This document shows positions 44,601-57,328 of a stretch of 64,000 nucleotides of DNA, piece after piece. The notes under the pieces are model-generated. The model did not search any database. It saw only the letters and a program-made list of their open reading frames with translations, and was not told where the DNA came from. The stretch spans positions 8,976,895 through 9,040,894 of the forward strand of contig CM012954.1 in assembly GCA_000181795.3 (NCBI GenBank). The letters run 5' to 3'. The translations under genes and the position numbers were made by a program. This DNA is from Trichinella spiralis (Eukaryota; Nematoda; Enoplea; Trichinellida; Trichinellidae). How positions within the stretch are numbered: position 1 is the first letter of the stretch; every line of letters starts with the position of its first letter.

Positions 44601-47504
44601 TGTACAAGGGGGAAAATTGCCGGTTGAACCAAAAAGCTTTGCCCAGTTAAGTTAAGTTTAGCAGCTGCGACCAACCCCAAAATACAAAACAGCCAACTGT
44701 AAACGGGGAATGGAGGGGACAGGGGGGACAGAGAGGGGTAGAGAAATGAAAAATACAGCCGGAGATAGAGAGGAGGGGGCAGGCTGTTGCAAATCGCAGC
44801 CGACACAGAATGGATCCAGTCGGGCATGCGTCCTTGGACAGTACGATGACCACTTGACACGCTTTTCCGGGATGAGTCAAATCCGCCCAGTTGGACCAAA
44901 ATTGGGGGCCAGTGGCAAATGGTGGATAAAGGTTTTGCTTTGCACCGTGTGCATCGGTAGCGGTTCTTTAATAATAAAGCAGACTCGACAAAAAAGGTCA
45001 CGACGGTATGACAATCCATTGTCTGCGTCGTTCTACATGAACAGGTGTTGGCCGAAAGCCACGCGGTCACTGATCATTTCAGATGACCAATGGTAAAAGA
45101 TTCCTCCAATTGTCCAAAATCAACACAGACGTTGTTCGACGACAAACAACAATACGCGGTCAAAACTTCTCTCAACTAACAACTGATCTACCCCTACTAG
45201 CTTAACCGCTATCATCTATGCAATCCACCTCGCAGAAAAAGTTCAACTACTCTTAGACCACACAGAGATAGATGTAAGCAAGGAAAAAAAACATACATAC
45301 ATACATATATACGAATATAATTCTCGTTAGAAGAAAACAGCAACACACAATCATACAAAAGTTAAATAAATAAAATAAAATAGAATAAAAACTTACCAAG
45401 CGGACAGGAACAGTTAACCAATACACCGTTTGTATCGTCAATTTCAAAACGACATAGGCCATTGTTCATGCATGGATTTGGTTTACACGGATCCGGATGA
45501 TCACAGTATCGACCAAAATAACCAGGGATACATCTGGAGCAAAGAAAGAAGGTAAAATTATTTTATTACGTTTCATTTAACATTTCAATATTCAACAATT
45601 TTCAATACAACAAATAACATTAACTATATACATGTATATATATTAAGATTGGGATGAGCTAATTTTCTGTTAAATAAAATTTATCATGCGTACACATAAT
45701 GTAAATACAATAAATATGTAATTGAGTGAATGTTTGTTTAAAACACGCTTTTCTTAAAATCTGTCAACTGTTATGGTGGTGGTGAATGTTGCAGAAAAAT
45801 GTCATCTGTAAGTGAAATTAAGAACTTCTGCGTCATGATCAATTTTGCAAAATTGAACACAGCTTGGATGGAACGTCTGCAAAATTGGCACTGCATCTTG
45901 CCTGTCCTCGTAACCTCTGCTCTGGACGACCTTCGAGGAAAAATTGTTTAAGAACAGACAAACAAGCGAATCGCCTGCCGCTTTTCTGACCTTCAATTTT
46001 TGTATCTATTCAGATAAGACGCTCTTTTCCCACGCCCCGTTGGTAATAATTAAAAGGAAAAATAAAACAAAACAACAAAAAATTTTAAACACAAACAACT
46101 TAAGATATATTTTAATTTTGTAAATCATCATCATTTATATACTTTTTTTGTTGTAAATATTCAAGATAAACAAACTTTACATTTCCATCCGAACATTGCA
46201 TACCATCAATACTGATAAAAGTACAAGAATTACTGTAGGTGGTGGAGTTTTTTCTAACCGTTCAACTTTTTTTCTACCTGAACACCAACGATTGTAAATA
46301 GCACTGAGCAATTGTGCCCAAATTGAAAGAAAAACCATGGTATATATACATATATTGAAAGATGTTGCAAATTAGCTTTTGTTGAAGAAAAGCTTTTCAT
46401 GTATCAAATGACAATAGTGTTTCTAACAGAACGCAGCAAGCAAATTTTGCAAAATGTTTGAAAGAAAAAAACCCCTCAGAGAGATTCACATAACTGAAAT
46501 TTCATTTATTAATAATAATAATAATAATAAATTTCTCAATTTTATCTGTTCAATAATCGAACATGTCAATCAGTATATTGTCGAGTGAAAATCTGCTTTC
46601 AAAAGACATTCATATTGTGATATTGAAATTGTTTTTCTCAATATCAAAAATTTTCCATTCAAAATGTTAATCTTTTTTGTTTTCTTTTTTTGTCGTGTCT
46701 GATAAGATAGAAGTTTCAAGAAAAGAAAAGCTACTGAACTGTTTCTCACGACCTCTTCTATTTTCCTTTTATAAATAGAAAAAAAACAAGAACTGCGCAC
46801 TGAAGCATAACCGTTATTTAAATAATGCAGCAGTATAACAGCAGCAGAAGTTTGTGACGCACCACACTTGCTGTCAGCAAGCACAAGCTCCTCACGTTGA
46901 ACAGGACAAAACGTTGGTGAAACATCATCTTCACCACCGCCAGACCCCAATAATACAGCCCCAGAATGCCAGCAGATGTTCAGACATTCACCTGCACGCT
47001 GAATAATTAATTGCTAGCTCGACCTGACTGTTACTTAATTATCTTTTATCTTTTTCCCTTTTTTAATGCATACATATTCATGCATACGGTAAATACTATA
47101 GCTTGACCTCAGACTGTACAGGAAGTAAAACAAATACCAAAAAAAATTAAAAAACTTTAAACAGTTAATTTCAATGAAGCAGAATAGGTGGAGTGAAGAG
47201 AAAAAAAGCAAATAATAAAAAAAAATTAAACTTACTCGCATTCGGCAAAGCCATCATTGCCAATAGCACACCTTCCTCCATTTTGACAAGGACTTGGCAA
47301 ACAACTTGAATCTTAGAAAAGAAGAAGAAGAAAATAGATACAAATAAATAAATAAATAAATAAATAAATACAAATAAAGAACTTACAACTCTGCATGGTA
47401 GTGAATACTGGATAAGTAAGGCTACTCGGTTGGCAGAGTACCAACATCGACGCCGCCACGATTATCGTCGGAATCAAACGACGACGTTGTACTAACGTGT
47501 TCAT
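35697..47504 (-). CDS. NOTCH: Notch receptor with 36 EGF repeats
   Basis: Twelve exons: 47504-47387, 47311-47236, 45533-45397, 43627-43502, 43436-43238, 43174-43041, 42973-42617, 42555-40385, 40300-39838, 39768-38213, 38140-37000, 36931-35697; 2570 residues. Signal peptide about 1-30. By my count 36 EGF-like repeats (about 42-1474), as in fly Notch and vertebrate NOTCH1; repeats 11-12 (ligand-binding site) are present, 12 with CQNSGSC and CESNPC, fitting O-fucose and O-glucose sites. Three LNR repeats about 1540-1655; a furin-type S1 site RRQKR at about 1750; transmembrane helix about 1817-1840; RAM motif VWIPGF; ankyrin repeats about 1980-2260 (LNAQ, GNTALHHA, GLTAVHWAASNG, DRTPLFLAV, DQMDRRPRHVAEER); and a 300-residue tail rich in Ser, Pro, Asn and Gln with an SPTDSGVGS/SPSPGS stretch of PEST type. 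Start codon chosen before the hydrophobic signal; the frame extends 11 residues upstream. Confidence 0.98.
44705..44738 (+). other. G-quadruplex motif in Notch intron 3
   Basis: Four G-runs (44705-44708, 44715-44718, 44722-44727, 44735-44738) of 4, 4, 6 and 4 G are separated by loops of 6, 3 and 7 nt, which satisfies the G3+N1-7 rule. The G-rich strand is plus, the template strand for Notch. Confidence 0.6.
45291..45306. repeat. (ACAT)4 microsatellite in Notch intron 3
   Basis: Four tandem ACAT units next to the exon 3 donor region, followed by AT-rich sequence. Confidence 0.7.
45534..47235 (-). other. Notch intron 2
   Basis: 1.70-kb AT-rich intron. It has AAT repeats near 46509-46530 and a modestly GC-richer patch at about 46840-46980. 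No coding exon or RNA gene is supported. Confidence 0.5.
47342..47370. repeat. (AAAT)7 microsatellite in Notch intron 1
   Basis: About seven tandem AAAT units fill most of the 75-nt first intron of Notch. Confidence 0.8.
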
Positions 47505-50039
47505 GATTTGAAAATTCACTGCTTCACAAGAGAACACCTTTTAAGATTTGATATATCTGGTCTGAGCTTGATTTTCTCCACTTTATGCTTTTGCAAAAGC
47601 AAAAGTAAGCATCAAAAGAGAACAACAATAATCACAGCGATGATGATGATGGTATGAAAATTGGCAATTTCTTCTCCTTTTATTTTATTTTCACTTCTAC
47701 TCCAACTCTGCCTTATTGTCGCCGTTGGCTACAGATCTTGCCAAACGCAACCGATGGAATGACACGTTGAAGTCGACAATGATTACAATCCAGGTCGCTG
47801 CTTTCTAAAGACAGCTGCTGTGCTCAGTACAGATGACGCGACAATCGTCACTTTTTCTCTTGACCAATCAAAAATGTCCAAAAGTTATACTAACGCCACC
47901 TGGTGATTAAATTATTTTCTCCGAGAAAGTTGAATATATTTATTTCTTCATAAATTTTTCAAATATTCTTCTTTTACAACAACTGTATATAGAAACAGAT
48001 ATAGAATTCAACGATTATAACAGCTACCATTCTAACGAGGTCGTCAGTTGTTAATTTTCCATCCAACTCTTATGTGAAACGTCAAAATCCAAGGTCGAAC
48101 AATTTGCAACTATACCATCGAAAGCACATTAATTTAGCTGAGAGAAGCGTTTTGCCAGGGTTGATCTGACAAAGCTAACCACCTGTTGTTGTTGTTGTCG
48201 ATGTTGCTTTTTTCAAACGATTATCGTCGTCGAGGCCGTTAGCTTTTTTCTATCAAGAATACTTGAAATCTAAAATGACAAGATAAAAAGCATTATTTGA
48301 TTAGTAAATGAATAAAAATAAAACCCAATAATGATAATAATAAGCTTGTGCATATTTTTGAAAGTGTGAAAAATGCTTTAACCTAATGTACCACTTCAAG
48401 CTGAACACTGATGCTAGGTTCTGTTGACTGTGGTGAAAAGTAATGCAGAGGGCAAACAAAAATGGCCGTCCGCTAATAAACGACTTTTATGACAGTTCCT
48501 CCATCGGTTTGATTGTTGTTGGTGATTCATGCTTGCCACTCACGCGTTCTTAACGCTTGCTTAGTCGGTGATCTTTGAAGTAAGTTTATTGCTAATGTCA
48601 GTTAAAAGAAAAAAATTTTTGATTATATGATAATAATCTTTTTATTTCATCATTATCCCTTTTTATTTCAATCAATTGTTTTGTATGAATGATGTTGACA
48701 AATGAGATTTCAGTTCTTCATTTTATGCTTTTGATTTCGTTTGACACATTTGATCAACGCTTTTATTAAGCTGCACATTGGCTGAAGCTAGAAGTTTGCA
48801 GCTTGCTTGGAATTGTCACAATTTTGTAATAATTAATCATTCAGCATAATTCATCTCTTTTTCACTTATTGAAAATTTATTTCAAAAAAAAAGATTTAAT
48901 TTTATGTTGCAATTGTCGGGATGTTTTTGATTTTGTTCTTCAATATCACCAGTTGTTGTTTGTCTTCTTTGGGAACGTGGGAAAATGGAAATTTGATGCA
49001 ATCTTCAATTGTGCTTATGCTTTTTTGTCTACTAACTCTTCTTTATCAATCTTTTTAATCTCGAATAGTCAAGTTTACAAAACTAGAAATAACCAATATC
49101 AATCAGTAAGTATAGTTTCTCACGATCTTAAAAACCAAAAACACCAGAAGAAAACAAAAAACAAAAATGGGCTAAGCATCTTTTGATAAATGTGTACGTT
49201 ATTATTTATTTTTTTATTCAAAAACATCTATTCACATATAGATTGAAATTTTTTCCAAGTGAAATTTAACAGCATATTTAAGTGTAAAATTATTATTATT
49301 ATTATTATTATGATATTTTTTATAGCTTTCAGTTTTTATTATCCGTAAATTTGCACGATAAACGATCTAACAAACTAGGCGTGGGATAAACGCTGTTTTT
49401 GATTATCGCAAAAATAAAAGTGAACAACATCAGTCAGTGGTGCCGAGTAATTTCAGCTTTTTCTTGTCAGATCGTCGGTTGTGAAGCGCAGCTGTTGTCC
49501 GGCCAAGATTGTGATCTGAAGTTAATTGAAATTTTCATAAACAGATACCAGCCCATGGCAGTTTTCTTTCCTGTTTTCACCACCGTCACGGCACTAGCAA
49601 CAAGCATTCCAAATGTGCAAGCCATGCAATGTGTTGATTGCCAACCGACCAATTGACTGTCATCTGTGTGTTGCCTGCCTGCCGGCATCATCCATCACAA
49701 TTTTGAACTTCCCATTAATAGGTGAAAAATTTTCCAATGAAAACCATCCATCCATCCACATCCAACTGAAAAGCATCCATATCTTGATTATTTTCAGTTC
49801 GATAATTAAATACAAGTTGCTAGTCAACAACTGTGCAAGTTTATTCATTTCCCAACTTAAATATTTGTTCATTTTAATATATTTTTTTCAATTCAGTTAT
49901 AATATACTTCTCTTAGCCTTGCAAGCAACAGCACAAGTTAATTCAATACCATTGGAAAATGATCCTCTAAAATTCCAAAAACAGCTATTTTTTTAAATAT
50001 TTGAATTTTCTTAATTTGTTTAGTTTTTATTCTCAACAT
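47505..50039. other. Notch upstream region
   Basis: 2.5 kb without a supported gene, containing the Notch promoter. Features seen: GAT repeat at about 47640-47651, a CSL/Su(H) octamer at 48976-48983, a TTA repeat near 49291-49310 and a GC-richer patch at about 49440-49700 with short frames on both strands that I do not recognise. Confidence 0.5.
48976..48983 (+). promoter_or_regulatory. CSL/Su(H)/LAG-1 consensus site CGTGGGAA upstream of Notch
   Basis: An exact match to the DNA site of the Notch effector CSL, about 1.47 kb upstream of the Notch start codon. One exact match per strand is expected by chance in a window of this size, so it is only a candidate for autoregulation. Confidence 0.3.
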
Positions 50040-50524
50040 TCAAAGATACAATGTGTTCAGATTTAAGCGTGCACGCTTCTGATGAATTTTATTAATTAAA
50101 TCCGGAAGAAAGCTTCGGCTAACATCTTGCCTCTAGTTTTTTCTTTCACTTTTTGAAAATAATTTCACATATGGAAATCATTTTTCAATTACTGGATCCA
50201 ATCGCGAATAATGTTTATGTATAAGGTTCTTTACGTTAAAATGCGGTGCTGAAGTAATTAAGCTTCGCAACTGAAACCGATTCCAACAAGTTGAAAGTAA
50301 ATTTTATTCTTTAATTACACATACAACCACACCTATATATATAAGTTATAAACAATTTTGAATTTACTTTTATGAACCTTTTTTAAAATAAGTCCTACTT
50401 ATTCCTAATCATCTACAGTATTTTGATTTGCATATTTTTTTGCACAGTTACTTACCGTTGTTATGATGATCGCGCATTTCGAGGCAACATCGAAGCAGTC
50501 GACGATTCGTAATTTCGACAGCAT
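50040..50524 (-). CDS. Candidate small protein, three exons, unrecognised
   Basis: Exons 50524-50456, 50270-50235 and 50132-50040 join without frameshift into 65 codons. The first exon ends at a strong donor (ACG then GTAAGTAAC), the next begins after TTTCAG, and both introns are GT-AG (185 and 102 nt). The product starts MLSKLRIVDCFDVASK and ends in a basic segment (NKIHQKRARLNLN). I do not recognise the family. Doubts: a second ATG four nt upstream in another frame (50528) has the better context and gives a different reading of exon 1; exon 2 is only 36 nt; and short exons can join by chance. It lies 313 nt downstream of ACAT1 on the same strand. Confidence 0.25.
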
Positions 50525-50837
50525 CCATTTTCTTCTCTACGAAGGTATATTTATTTATTTTAGTTTGAAATTTGCTTGATATAACGTAGAAATTGTTCAA
50601 ATAGAAATCAAAACGGCAGTTAGCCATTTTTCAAATGTATGTAAAAATGCTTTTTATGGTTGTTTTTCTTCCCTTTTGGTTTAGTAATTTTGTTTTTTCT
50701 TCAACGGAATTTTTTTAAAAATCAAATGTAAATTCGCTTCTAATAACGTTAGTTAATTTCAATTATTAATTATTACAATGGAAATTCAGTTTTTATTTGG
50801 AGCAAACATAACATCAAGTAACAGATAGAAATAGAAA
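50525..50837 (-). other. ACAT1 3' flank
   Basis: 313 AT-rich nt holding the ACAT1 3'UTR and the leader of the candidate small gene. Nothing else is recognised. Confidence 0.45.
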
Positions 50838-52833
<1,996 letters not shown>

Positions 52834-53744
52834 AATTATCACTGTAATAAGAACGTAATACAATAAAATAATTTATTATCGATTTCTTGACATTCATGCA
52901 CCATTATAACAGCTAACATAAAACGGATAAGTATTAATCATTGATTCTAATTTAGAAGCTGAAAATTGTGTAGCATTGTACTGAAATATATATTAATCAG
53001 ATGAAGGTGAGATTAATGTTTGCACTTAAACAAAATAAGTACCACCTTTAGAAATGTGTATGTTGATTTTCAGGTACAAATAGAATCCTGTGATGAGTAA
53101 TAAATGTAATAGAAGTTTTCAAAAACTTTGAAAGATGGTGAAATTTTCATTAACGTACACAAGTTAATAAAAGTAAAAGCTTTGTGATCATATATATGTA
53201 CTTCAGATTTTTCGGAATTAAGATTTAGTACTTATTAATGGATAACAGTTGAAGTACAGTAATTGTTTAATTTGAACTTTATTTTCAATTTACAGTATAG
53301 TAAATGAAGTTGGACTATATTGGTATATTCTTCATTACGGTTTACAAATGAAATAAAAATAAAGTTACCATATTAATCACAGTAAATATTTTCGATTATA
53401 AATGAAATCTCTGTTATAATAAGGTACACCTTTTGCATTTATAAATGTGAATTTGAATTGCATATTGTTAGTTATTTAACGTTTTCTTTTGTATCGTTAA
53501 AAATGTTGGTCAATAATATGTTGCTGTATTAAAAAAATTTTTAATTTGAAATTTTAATCATATATATATTTAATCGTATTTTTAAATATTTTTAATTGTG
53601 AGTTTTCAGTTTAATTTAATGTTCAGCTGTATGAAATTAAAAAATGAATTTAAGTAATGCAGGCTTTGTATACACACCTTTTACTTGCTGCAAAATCTAA
53701 TTGTATTTAATGCTTGTTGAAGTCCACTTCAGCACTGTGTTGCT
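52834..53744. other. Divergent promoter region of ACAT1 and TACC
   Basis: 911 AT-rich nt between outward-pointing genes. An acceptor-like CAG at 53730-53732 lies 12 nt before the TACC ATG. No coding sequence is supported. Confidence 0.5.
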
Positions 53745-55292
53745 ATGCAGTCCGATGATGACTCTTGTGACCGGTTAGACACGGAAGATGGGCAGTTTTT
53801 TGATGCAGTTGAGTCACCAATATTGCCAGAAAGTTGCAGTTCTGTATATGATTCAGCAGTGTATGCATTAATTTTGCATAGAAAATTCAAAATTTGTAAT
53901 TTATTGCTTACTTTTATTTTTTTGTCTTCAGTGGACTTTTTCATTAGTTTAAAAGTTTTATATTTTTCAAAATGTCTTGTTTGATTATTATTATTATTAT
54001 TATTATTGGGTTTTTTCAGAGATAGTGCTGCTGCACAATTTGCACGGTGCTCAATGAAATTAAAAGAGTTTCCCGAACTCAGTTCAGACGAAAATTCATT
54101 ATCTTCTGGCGTAACAGTTAATTGCTGAAAACTTTTTTAATGCATCGAATTAATTAATTTATTTAAAAAGGCCAACTTAAAATGTAAGCAGTTGGAATTG
54201 GAAGCGCTTTTTTTGAAGAATAAGGAACTTTCAGTAAGACGCGAAATTTTGCAAAAAGAAAAAGCTGCAGTGCTAAAAGAGAACGAAGCTTTGGACAAGC
54301 AGATAGCTGAAATGAAGTTTGAATTTTCTCCACCCAGTGCACACTTATTTTATGGTCAATTTTAGAATAGTTGTTGCTGATTACGAAACGGCGTTTGAAG
54401 CTCAGCAAGGTATGCATCTTATTTTACAACTGTGATCAAGTGGGATAGTATAATTTAGAAAATGAATTCCTGATAAGTGATGAAAAGTTGGAAGAAGTGC
54501 GTGCGGAGCGTAATGAAGTAAAATGAAATTTTCACTTACAGCTGCTGGTTTATTAATTTGTATTTTTATCAGTTACGGAATGATCTTCAGATAGCTGAGA
54601 ATGCTATTTCGAATTTACAAAAAGTGTACGACAGACTAAGGAAATCTGTTGATCAGATGAGACAGGTGAATAGTAGTTTTTTAATTTTTTCTGTCAGTCA
54701 TTGATGTCATTGAATTTACAAATTGTTTTATTATAAAGTGGGAAGTGATTTTAAAAAGGTATATTTTAACAGTTGAATAATTTATTGTGCAGTGTTGACG
54801 TTATTTTATGCTTGTTTATTATTCTGAGAAGTGTGTAAAGCAATTTTGTTGTGATATTAATTTTTGACTACGTTTGGAATTGTTTTTTTTTCTAGAATGA
54901 GCTCCTTTTGAACAGTGCTATTGACGATTGCAGAAGTAAATACAGAGAAAGCGAAGAGCGTTTTGTTCAATTCACAGCTTATGCTAATAATGAGATTGAA
55001 GAGTAAACAAAATTCTTATTCTAAACAGTGTGTCGACTGTGCGATTTAGAGCTGAGAAAAAGGCGAAGGAAGAAACCGCAATGAAAGAAGCAACTTTACT
55101 TGAATTACGCATGAAATGCAAATTCTTACAGTTACAGATGGAAACATTGGAAAAAACTAGACATAGAAAGGTAATTTATTTTCATGCGTTAACTCCCAGA
55201 GTACTTTGACACAGAATTTTTAGAATGAAGAAATACGGGAATTGACGTTAATATGTAATTCACTGTTGAAAAATACATCCTTAGAAGAATGA
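53745..55292 (+). CDS. TACC: TACC-domain coiled-coil protein
   Basis: Centrosomal and spindle coiled-coil protein family that recruits the XMAP215/ZYG-9 microtubule polymerase. Proposed exons: 53745-53860, 54020-54110, 54171-54316, 54366-54409, 54459-54517, 54573-54665, 54896-55002, 55050-55170, 55224-55292; 281 residues, close to C. elegans TAC-1 (260). The N-terminal 70 residues are acidic and Ser-rich (DSCDRLDTEDGQFFD). From about 75 to the end the protein is a nearly continuous coiled coil (LELEALFLKNKEL, NEALDKQIAEMK, IVVADYETAFEAQ, KVYDRLRKSVDQMR, FVQFTAYANNEIEE). The C-terminal ELTLICNSLL matches the conserved TACC end (ELTxICDDLI). Exon 2 could end at 54116 instead of 54110. The family call rests on the coiled-coil order and the end motif, so other coiled-coil families remain possible. 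Confidence 0.85.
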
Positions 55293-57328
55293 AGTTTCAT
55301 GTTTTAATGTAATGAGAATTTTGTTTCGTTTTAGATTTTCATTTGTTTGTTTTTTATCTGGTTTGATATAGTGTAATTATTGCTTTAAAATTTATTTTAA
55401 ATCAAGCTGAAACATGTTAAGTAAAAACTGTTTCGGAATTGTATTTGGACAGCATCGTACATTAATACAGTTTCTTAACTATGTATTTCAATTTTCAGTT
55501 TATGATTCTGGACATGCAATTATTATAATTATAACGAAAAATATGTACAATGGCATATATTGTAGGAGGTGTCAAAGATATTTTTCAATTCATTGTTCTT
55601 CACAGGTGAACAAGCGACAGACTGTTGTGTACAAAAAGAAATGAGGACACTGTAATTTGATGATTTGATCGTTATTATCATTTTACGGTATACATGGTAA
55701 TAGTTTTATGTGGTTACTTAATGGTGCATGCGTTTTTAATTAGTCCTATTAATTTTTTTTATTTTATTTGTTTACAACTGACAATTTCTTGCTGTTTAAA
55801 ATCATGTCAAATGCTTTTCATTACCTTCTAGTGTGGGATTTTGTAAATTTTTTTAAAACACTTTTTAGAACTTCAAAATTACTTTAAGAATTTTGTTTTA
55901 ATTGGTTTGATTTGGTAAGGAGTTCTGTAACTATTGAAACGTAGCCAGTAGCTCAGTTAGCTAGCAGTGGTTACGTGGAGTAGCAATTGTGTGATTGAAG
56001 AATGCAGTTTAATTACTAATAATGCTAACAAGTTGTTTTTAATATTGGCTTTTTCCAGTTATCACTTCGGCAGTACAAAAGTGGCTGTTATAGCGAATTT
56101 GTTTGCTTTTAACGGCCTTTAGCGATAGAACTACCGAAAAAAAGCGGAAAAGCAAATTGCGTGACGGTGCAAGCATGCGGCTGTTGCAACCTAGTGAGGA
56201 AAACAGTCATGTTGACTAACAGCTTAGCTTCGATTTTGGTTTTAGCTTTTTATAATTTAGCGGTTGCTTGTATGCAGCGTTATTTACTAATTACGTAAAA
56301 TACAATTTTCGATGCTGCATTTAGAATAATGGCATGCCTGCACTTCTGCTGTATTTCAAGGTAAGAAATACGATAATGTGTATAAACGATTATCTTGTTG
56401 AAATGTATTGGTTATTCTGATTCCTAATATAATTAGCATAACTTCACTTATTTATTAATGCTAAATATGAGCGTCTCACGATTGTGTTAAAGTCTCTAAA
56501 TTCTTCCACGCATCTGGTGAAACACTTTTAATAATGTAACAACTAATAGGCACTTTTTGATTTTGAAGCGTTAATTGATGTTTGATGTGTGTACGTTAGT
56601 TATCTATTTCATCATATTCAGAAGTACAAGTTATTATGTTTTTGAAAGGGCACTTTTTTCAGTTAAACACTTTGTTTGTTTTAAAAAAGTGAAACAGCAT
56701 TTTGAATAGAGTTCAGCATCATATAATGAATAATTTAACTGCTTAATTAGAAAAAGGATTTAATCTGTAAGAGCAGAAGCAGTAGAATAGACAGGAAAAA
56801 GATCCAGCTGTTATATAGAATTTTCTAACAGCAGATTTAAAGAATAGATGCATTGCAGAATGCGAAAAAAATCAGATTTCAAAAAAAAGAATTGCTCAGC
56901 TCTGACAAAACAAGTAATGAACCACATTGAACTATACATGACAGTTTGTATATGCTTTTTAATTGAAAATTTTTTTTACAGAAGCAAAATAAAAAAATCA
57001 TCCAAAAATGATTTATTTATACACTTCGTTCTTATATGTATATGTGCATTCAGTAATCTTGCCAGAAGTTATACATACATACATATATATATATTTTTTT
57101 TTTCTTAAATTTCAACATGCAGGAACAAAGATGAAAGAAAAGCATAACTGCACAAATGTTAAAAAAATGAAAAAATAGAAACCACACTTCAAGAACTATG
57201 CAATTCACAATGTTGTGCACAGAACAGCCAGTAAAGTGCATTTTCGTTAATTTACTGACTATATATGTGTTTTTGTTTGAAATTACAAATTTGCCAAACC
57301 AACAAGGCACCTTAATGCGAAAAAGTAT
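55293..57328. other. Convergent 3' region of TACC and CDC37
   Basis: 2.0 kb, AT-rich. A 76-codon plus-strand frame at 55414-55644 ends in a Lys-rich segment after an acceptor-like CAG (55605-55607) but cannot be joined to an upstream exon. A tRNA-like string near 55948 does not fold into a tRNA. The part next to 57329 is the CDC37 3'UTR. Confidence 0.45.

Larger units (their letters stand above)
43628..45396 (-). other. Notch intron 3, with a GC-rich island
   Basis: 1.77-kb intron between exons 3 and 4. AT-rich at both ends, with a GC-rich block at about 44505-45120 that includes a G-quadruplex motif. A 180-codon minus-strand frame (45070-44528) lies inside the block but has Leu/Ser/Pro-rich composition and no recognisable domain. 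Long 5' introns of Notch genes commonly hold enhancers; that role here is inferred. Confidence 0.5.

Noticed and set aside
44528-45070. 180-codon minus-strand frame in Notch intron 3
   Set aside because: No domain, no splice sites joining it to anything, and composition follows the GC- and purine-rich DNA.
49399-49656. 85-codon plus-strand frame upstream of Notch with CAG and donor-like sites
   Set aside because: No homology recognised and no partner exon; overlapping frame on the other strand is equally open.
55940-56020. tRNA-like string (GTAGCTCAGTTAGCTAGCAG)
   Set aside because: It resembles a D-arm/A-box, but no acceptor stem, anticodon arm or B-box follows at the right spacing.
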